Below, one piece after another: positions 59,901-64,000 of a stretch of DNA of 64,000 nucleotides. The position numbers were made by a program, and so were the translations under genes. The first letter of the stretch is position 1. Each line of letters starts with the position of its first letter. The DNA comes from Sipunculus nudus (lineage: Eukaryota > Annelida > Sipuncula > Golfingiida > Sipunculidae). Location of the stretch: contig CM049322.1 in assembly GCA_026874595.1 (NCBI GenBank), forward strand, positions 36,940,340-37,004,339. The letters are read 5' to 3'. The notes below the pieces were generated by a model. It was not told the origin of the DNA. It ran no database searches and was given only the letters and a program-made list of their open reading frames with translations.

Positions 59901-62900
59901 ATCGCTAGGGAACAGCGAATAAAAGGAATGATTTTTTTCAGCATTGGCAGATAAATTAAAACATCTTATATAATTTTAAATAGCATAATTTGATTAAAGG
60001 GTAACACACAAGATCTATTTTTTATTTATAATGCCATCGTTTTGGTCTTTCGTCTTCATCCCGATGATGGGGTCTCTTAATAAAGAACATTTTCTTTTCA
60101 AAACATTCTCCCTTTCGTGAATAACGCGAATTTGAAACCCCGCGAATAAAAAGACAACCGCAGTATATGGCCACCTGGTGGTATATTATAAACATCCGCA
60201 GTTACCGCATACTACATGTATATAAAAATCAGATGTTGACTCTTAAAATATAATCAATTGTGTAACAATTTTATTCTCAAATATTTTCCCTAATTTCCTG
60301 GAAGGCAAACTGATAGAAATTCTGAAAAATCTTTATTCGACTTTGTACAAATAGGCCCAAACGATTAGTTTTTTATAGGTAACATACAGAACATATCAGT
60401 AGGATACAATGACATTGAGCAAGGTGTCAAGGTCAGGGAAAAGCAAAGGACAGGATAAAACATATTTAAAATTAATATTTCTAATTTAACTTACATCCCA
60501 TGAGAAATACTTTCTGTGACACCTGCGCTATCAACTTCCGGTTTAGGTCCGCCATCTTGATCTTCAAGTTGAGTAGGTGATTTGCTTTGACCGGCCTCTG
60601 TTTCCTGCGCTCTGAATGAGTAACATGTGAAACTGGTATTGAAGAAAAACTCTTTATCATCGATAGCAGTTAAATGTCCAGAATTAAACATGAGAACAAC
60701 CTTACTATCAAGACAAATATGTAAGGAAGGCACTTATTATCTTTAAGCCTACAAAATTCCCTGTTTGCTGTATATTGAACCTTGATGTTAGTCTATTTGA
60801 ACTATTGATAAAGCTGAAAGAAATTCCGGATGATCATTGTTCCGATAAATATACTGTATTGTATACATGAGACACTACGCAAACAACGCAGTTTATATGT
60901 CTTACTATAATTCTTATTAAATTAAAGATATCACATCGTCTGCTTGATAAAGTGTGTAACCATATTCCTATATTTTAGCCTTGCAAGAACAGCCTCAGCT
61001 ATACCTTCCATTGCTGAAAATCCCAACAGGAAACTTTGATTGAAGGAATGTGTCAAGAACATGGAAAAACAAATGGCATGATTAATAAGAAATATTTTAA
61101 TTTAAATAAAAATTGTTCATTAGACTTACATGCCATGAGCTTTAATTTCTGCGACACCTCCATCATCTGCTTCCGGTGACGGTCCGCCATCTTGTTTTCC
61201 CGCTGGAGCAAGTGATTCACTCGGACCGGCCTTGGTTTCCTTAGACCTAAATAAGTCACGGATGAAACGCATATTATGATTGTAGTGAACATGTTTATCA
61301 TTCGGTTTATGATAATTTCATTTTCTTCACTTTTCTATCACAAATGCATATATCATAAATAAAATACGATACCACATGAAAAAAATGTGCCATAAGCAGA
61401 GGACACCGTCTCTCGTATGTTGACAAAAACATCACGTAAAAATATAATGTGAATTATCTTTTTTTGTTTATAAGGCTACGATTAATCACTTATACTATAC
61501 GCGTTGCTGTTTATAAAACCTCTTAAAAGTCAATTTAATATTCATAAAAGTCAATAAGCGTATTCATAATCAGTTTGATCAAACGCTGTCACCAGCTCTG
61601 ATCAGCTTGAGTTTGTGTTGAAGTTTTATTCCTATTATTGATTATATATCAGTATAAGAAAGTTTAAGATATAATTGATAATATAATTTAGGTTTTGATT
61701 AACGGCGGTATTTCAAACAAATATTATGCAGTGCAGGGGTGGATCCTGATTGTAGAATAAGGAGGAGTAATACACACAGGAGGACTAATTACAATACATA
61801 AAAAAAGGGGGGGGGGGGGTCCGGACCTCCTTGGATCCTTTTCTGCAATGGCTGATTTGAGACTAAAACTTCAATGAATATGCCATTTTATTGGCATATC
61901 TATGTTATTATGGCCATGTATAAAACAAAAAAATATTATATTCGAGTTATTATAAACCCTTTGCTATCGGAGGACCAATAACACCTAACATTTATAATGA
62001 ACTAGAGCAAAATGTCTACAGGAACACCTGACCTTAAGGAAGATGTCAGGATCACTGAAGACCAAATGGCAGAATTATCGATGAATAAGAAATGTATTGA
62101 CTAAGTCAACATTGTCTAACATACTTACTTATGGGGTGGTATAATTTCTTCTACACCTGCATGAACTTCCGGTGCAGGTCCGCCATCTTTGTCTTCTGCT
62201 GAAGTGAGGGTTTTGCCGGGACCGGTCTCTTTTTCTTTTGACCTAAATAAATAACATGTTAAACCATAATAAAAGATCACGGTGAAAATGTGTATAATAT
62301 TCAAGTAATTGTATAATATAATATTCTAGTAAAAGTAATTCAATATTTGATAGGGCTATGACCAGGATTGTTTTGAAAGTGGAGTTTGACAATACAGGAA
62401 GCATTGCTTTTCATAATTATTTTAAAACGCATATTAAAACCTATAAAGTTATCATTTTTATAGGTTCTTTACGCTCCCGCGATGATTATCGACATACTTT
62501 TACATAACGGATATATTTTCGTACCCATATTCTGGCCTTAAGGCAGGTTGTTTTGTTTTTCCTCAATAATATAGTGCCAGGTGATATTTCTGAGCGTATG
62601 GTGCAACGTATGATTTGATGACCGCCCTCCTTCCCCCCCGAACACACACACAGAAAAAAACTCATTTTACCCGTGCGGTTGATATATTGGAACTCTATTG
62701 GGCGTCTTTATATATATGAGAGATTTTCAAATAAATCCCGGCATTGTTGAAACTTCATATATATATTTAAAGAAACTAGCACCAATTTCATTATTAAGGC
62801 ACATTATAGGTACATTTTAAAATCTATCCCGCACTGTGTGATGGGGAATTCCCTCAGTACAAAGCTCAATGTAGGGATAATCCATCTATGCAAATCGTTG

Positions 62901-63010
62901 TTCTAATGCGACATGTGTGATATTTGAGTTCATCTATATGTTAATACGATAATAAAACTACATAGTTGTTAAGATAATAATTTTGGAAATCTCTCTCTCT
63001 CTCTCTCTAA

Positions 63011-63070
<60 letters not shown>

Positions 63071-63479
63071 TATATAAATATAAAGGTGCTACAAACCAAG
63101 AGGCATGGAGGGAATGCACACATTGTTGGTGAATTTCGAAGAGATCACTGAGTTACTATAAATTTTACTTGCGTATATTCTTTTGATCGATAAATCTGAC
63201 TCTCTGCATGTATGATCAAGTTTGGGAATTTTCACGCATAATGCTAGCGGGAACTAAGGGATTCAAAGCAGAATGACGTCATTTGAGCAAAGGCTAACAA
63301 GACCCAAGTGCCACCCGGAACGTCTGCTAGCCGACACAAATACGAATATGTAGCAGAGGTTTTAAGCTTAAGATGCAAAACACCGTGACGTCAGCGGACC
63401 TTCAACTTACGTCAAAGGAACTACGTCAGCTTCTTGCTGCGGTGAATCTTCCGTTACCAAGGCGTTTTCTATGGCCTTC
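50567..63479 (-). CDS. 3' part of an unrecognised gene with duplicated symmetrical exons
   Basis: Predicted join on the minus strand, in transcript order: 63411-63479, 62129-62242, 61130-61246, 60495-60611, 50567-50921. Every internal boundary has AG before and GT after, mostly GTAAGT. Each internal exon starts with the last base of a codon and ends after two bases of the next (phase 2-2), so any number can be kept or skipped in frame. Three exons (38-39 codons each) are paralogous, with a KE/QE-T start, a central K/Q-DGGPxPE and a G-V-x-E tail. The C-terminal exon is Ser/Asp/Glu-rich. The 5' part lies beyond the right edge, so N-terminal domains are unknown. No known family is recognised. 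The last intron (about 9.6 kb) contains the LTR retrotransposon in antisense. Spliced RNA would decide. The model is inferred from splice sites and exon homology. Confidence 0.6.
51520..52631 (+). repeat. 5' LTR
   Basis: 1112 bp. Its first 21 bp form a small hairpin (TGTCACC, 7-nt loop, GGTGACA), and GGTGACA recurs at the LTR 3' end. It contains (TA)n near 51638, CCAATCA near 51805 and a full CRE palindrome TGACGTCA at 51844-51851. Relative to the 3' LTR it lacks 13 bp after 52105 and has G instead of T at 52099. Confidence 0.95.
52637..52652 (+). other. putative primer-binding site
   Basis: TGGCGAGCGCGCCAGG begins 5 nt after the LTR. TGG would pair with the CCA end of a tRNA. The tRNA identity is not assigned. 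Confidence 0.4.
52653..53353 (+). other. retrotransposon 5' leader
   Basis: Non-coding leader of about 700 nt between PBS and gag, with a (TCCG)n-type repeat near 53157-53208. Confidence 0.7.
53354..53989 (+). pseudogene. gag: gag, N-terminal part, ending at a frameshift
   Basis: Capsid-precursor part with a strong start context (ACCATGG). Residues about 24-76 are a highly charged coiled coil with repeated EREQRELE. The capsid part follows (FPKIQLPPFDE, AFLERFERLA, LSPLLRGKAL, KRYQMTEEGYRHKFR). Around codon 200 the frame goes wrong. The last residues do not fit, and the continuation (VNLLMCEQFVN) is found in another frame from 53944 onward. The shift equals a 1-nt deletion or 2-nt insertion. 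It falls in the middle of a conserved capsid region, so it is more likely a mutation than a programmed shift. The region spanning the break resembles the vertebrate SCAN domain. Confidence 0.8.
53947..56301 (+). CDS. pol: gag C-terminus, protease and integrase open frame (784 codons)
   Basis: The open frame is entered without a true start; the first codon is TTG and belongs to the interrupted gag. In order: capsid C-terminus (1-60); CCHC zinc knuckle C105-C108-H113-C118; aspartic protease with D-S-G at 214-216 and LALGN at 277-281; integrase zinc-binding H412/H419/C449/C452; integrase core D482, D542, E578 (35 residues between the last two, DD35E); GPY/F module with WKGPY at 717-721. It ends at about 784 with a stop right after a deletion junction. 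There is no RT or RNase H between protease and integrase, where most Ty3/Gypsy elements carry them. All integrase catalytic residues are intact. Confidence 0.9.
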   Translation: MDRVAGVGGDYDGVVNLLMCEQFVNCCSRDLSMFLKERRCRDFDSMVDLAESYTEAHGVHSLTAGPRYGNNVPRPAQPVSQLREKREVERSPGGQTFKPSEGIRCYLCNELGHKARECKTSARSRPRSSPQVGRAAGDQQRYRTNFSPPYNPKQKPETMSMAVVEAETETVGAVKPEVESPSQSLGFAAQTEGGISLPVCEGLVNGKSARVLRDSGCSSAGIRESYVEPNQFTGHQVECRLFDGSVRQFPTARINVDCAYFVGTIEAMVVGDAVCDLALGNVMGARDPYDPDPTWKSERSSGIVCDGVESQKEVSSAVETRSAAREKQIPTRSLNVASPVADVSPAEFLKAQEEDGSLAPYWRLAREARNDSPFRIEDGYLVRVVSDKRGDQDGSRVVVPQTLRYDVMRMGHEAVMAGHQGIDKTHNRVRTQFFWKGMYNDIAEFCKSCPICQKTIPKGKVPGATLGQMPLIDEPWRRISMDLVGPIHPASERGHRYILTVMDYATRYPEAVALKNIDTVSVADALVDIYARLGVPSEVLTDMGTQFTSDLMREVSRVLSVRQLTTTPYHPMCNGMVERFNGTLKLMLKRMCEERPRDWDRYLSAVLFAYREAPHESTGFSPFELLYGRIVREPMRILRDLWTKRDTSVETKTTYQYVLDLQDKLSDTCALAREALNKSANRHRLLYDRGKCTRRFEAGDEVLLLLPTERNKLMVQWKGPYTIVNRVGDLDYRIKIGDKVKTFHVNMLKRYHARNEPQHILVAVAKGAPDSIHDPDGVDGETEH
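56303..56899 (+). pseudogene. RT C-terminal end plus RNase H, RT core deleted
   Basis: In the +1 frame relative to the integrase frame. Begins abruptly with PKTKKALRAFLGLTGYYRKF, the conserved end of Ty3/Gypsy RT, followed by the connection and RNase H. Numbering from 56324, putative RNase H catalytic residues are D74 (KCDAS), E115 (EKESLA), D140 (TDHKPL) and D183 (GPDFLSR). The RT fingers and palm with the Y-x-D-D site are absent; only a few bases separate the integrase tail from the RT remnant. There is no start codon in a good context. As read it is untranslatable except by frameshifting. Confidence 0.85.
57105..57116 (+). other. polypurine tract
   Basis: AAAAGGAGGGGG lies 3 nt before the 3' LTR, the expected site for plus-strand priming. 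Confidence 0.8.
57120..58244 (+). repeat. 3' LTR
   Basis: 1125 bp and co-linear with the 5' LTR. I found only one substitution (57699) and a 13-bp segment, GCAAGGTCAAGGA, that is absent from the 5' copy. The CRE palindrome is at 57444-57451. Confidence 0.95.
58245..60494. other. intronic DNA of the minus-strand gene
   Basis: No further exon recognised. A (GGGGGT)n-rich stretch is at 58469-58500. A right end of the GGATCC..CCCCTG MITE family (CCTGGATCCACCCCTG) is at about 58903-58918. A 116-codon plus-strand frame (58547-58897) has no domain. Confidence 0.5.
60495..60611 (-). CDS. repeat exon D (39 codons, phase 2-2)
   Basis: Acceptor CTCATTCAG, donor GGGAT|GTAAG. Encodes AQETEAG..SPTQ..DQDGGPKPEV..GVTE. 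Paralogous to exons at 61130 and 62129. Confidence 0.6.
61130..61246 (-). CDS. repeat exon C (39 codons, phase 2-2)
   Basis: Acceptor ACTTATTTAG, donor GGCAT|GTAAGT. Encodes SKETKAGPSES..GKQDGGPSPEA..GVAE. Same length as exon D. Confidence 0.65.
61734..61845. mobile_element. 112-bp MITE in intron
   Basis: Ends CAGGGGTGGATCCTGA and CCTTGGATCCTTTTCTG, related to the element at 25378-25563. Flanked by CAGTG and CAATG, a probable 5-bp target duplication with one mismatch. Contains a G13 run. Confidence 0.55.
62129..62242 (-). CDS. repeat exon B (38 codons, phase 2-2)
   Basis: Acceptor TTATTTAG, donor CCATAA|GTAAGT. Encodes SKEKETGPGKT..EDKDGGPAPEV..GVEE. One codon shorter than exons C and D. 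Confidence 0.65.
   Translation of the reverse strand, partial: VKRKRDRSRQNPHFSRRQRWRTCTGSSCRCRRNYTTP
62243..63410. other. intron with (CT)n(TA)n microsatellite
   Basis: (CT)n is at about 62992-63008, followed by TA tracts to about 63068. Nothing else recognised. Confidence 0.6.
63411..63479 (-). CDS. upstream exon A (23 codons, phase 2-2)
   Basis: Acceptor ATAATTGTAG, donor TTTGAC|GTAAGT. Encodes KAIENALVTEDSPQQEADVVPL. It is not clearly a copy of the repeat exons but has the same phase, so it fits the same transcript. Support is weaker because it rests on splice signals and phase only. Confidence 0.45.
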
Positions 63480-64000
63480 CTACAATTATAGGATTTCACA
63501 CTGTTCGAATAAAATACAAAAACACTAAGGACTATATAATATACATGATAAAACGCTGTCAAAAACATGCAGCTCAAGACAGCTAAAATTATATATTCGA
63601 GACGGTCGTGTTTCGGTCTGAGAATAATTAGTTTTTTCTTTTAAGTGGGACTTTTGCGCGGTATAAACTACCACATCGGTCCTGTCCTGGTCCAGTAAAG
63701 CTGCAGGCGGTCTGGTACTAAAGGTGGACCGGTCCAAGAGGTCCAATAATTTTTAAAATTAAAAAAAAAAACAATTATTTATAATTGTAAATTGAAATAA
63801 AATTATACAAGTTAGTAAAATAAACAAAGTAGCCCCACCAACTCCCTTTAGAGACCCTGAAATTCTATGTCTAAGTTGGCTAGAACTCTTGCTCGAGAAA
63901 AAATTTTCACCAGTGGTTTTAGTACATTTATTGTGTTTAAGGAGCCGTTACTTAAAAAAAGTATATAACAACACAGGGAGATAGTTCTAAAAAGGGCTTC
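63480..64000. other. unassigned DNA at the right edge
   Basis: Likely intron of the minus-strand gene. No further exon could be supported. Confidence 0.4.

Overview
The window looks like a piece of a large, AT-rich, repeat-laden animal genome. Evidence for this is GT-AG introns, (TA)n microsatellites every few kilobases, many non-autonomous DNA elements and a Ty3/Gypsy retrotransposon. A glycosyltransferase family 92 gene and the style of the dispersed repeats suggest a lophotrochozoan, probably a bivalve mollusc. That assignment is inference, because no species-diagnostic gene is present.

From 1 to about 37.9 kb I find no convincing protein-coding gene. The stretch holds simple-sequence tracts, minisatellites (GAGTCC-core arrays at 1-485 and 35.0-35.4 kb, a 30-bp/(TA)n compound array at 12.1-12.6 kb, a 14.3-14.8 kb array), fold-back and MITE-like elements with recognisable ends (pogo/Tigger-like at 20.9-22.2 kb, hAT-like at 24.7 kb, a 186-bp element with 5-bp target duplication at 25.4 kb), a tRNA-headed SINE candidate near 22.7 kb, and several dispersed families present two or three times. 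I label these families A to H. Two of them, B and A, occur next to each other twice in the same order and orientation (18.7-20.3 kb and 41.4-43.5 kb).

At 38083-40212 (+) there is a two-exon gene for a type II membrane glycosyltransferase of family 92 (504 residues predicted). The 40.2-50.5 kb stretch is again repeats and unassigned DNA.

From 50567 to at least 63479, on the minus strand, lies the 3' part of an unrecognised gene. A terminal exon (117 codons) is preceded by four short symmetrical phase 2-2 exons, three of which are clearly duplicated copies encoding a roughly 38-residue DGGP-containing repeat. The large intron before the terminal exon carries a young LTR retrotransposon (51520-58244) in the opposite orientation, with 5-bp target duplications GCATG and nearly identical 1.1-kb LTRs. 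The element has a Gmr1-type domain order (Gag, protease, integrase, then RT/RNase H), a SCAN-like capsid region, a frameshifted gag, and no RT fingers/palm. This copy should not be autonomous.
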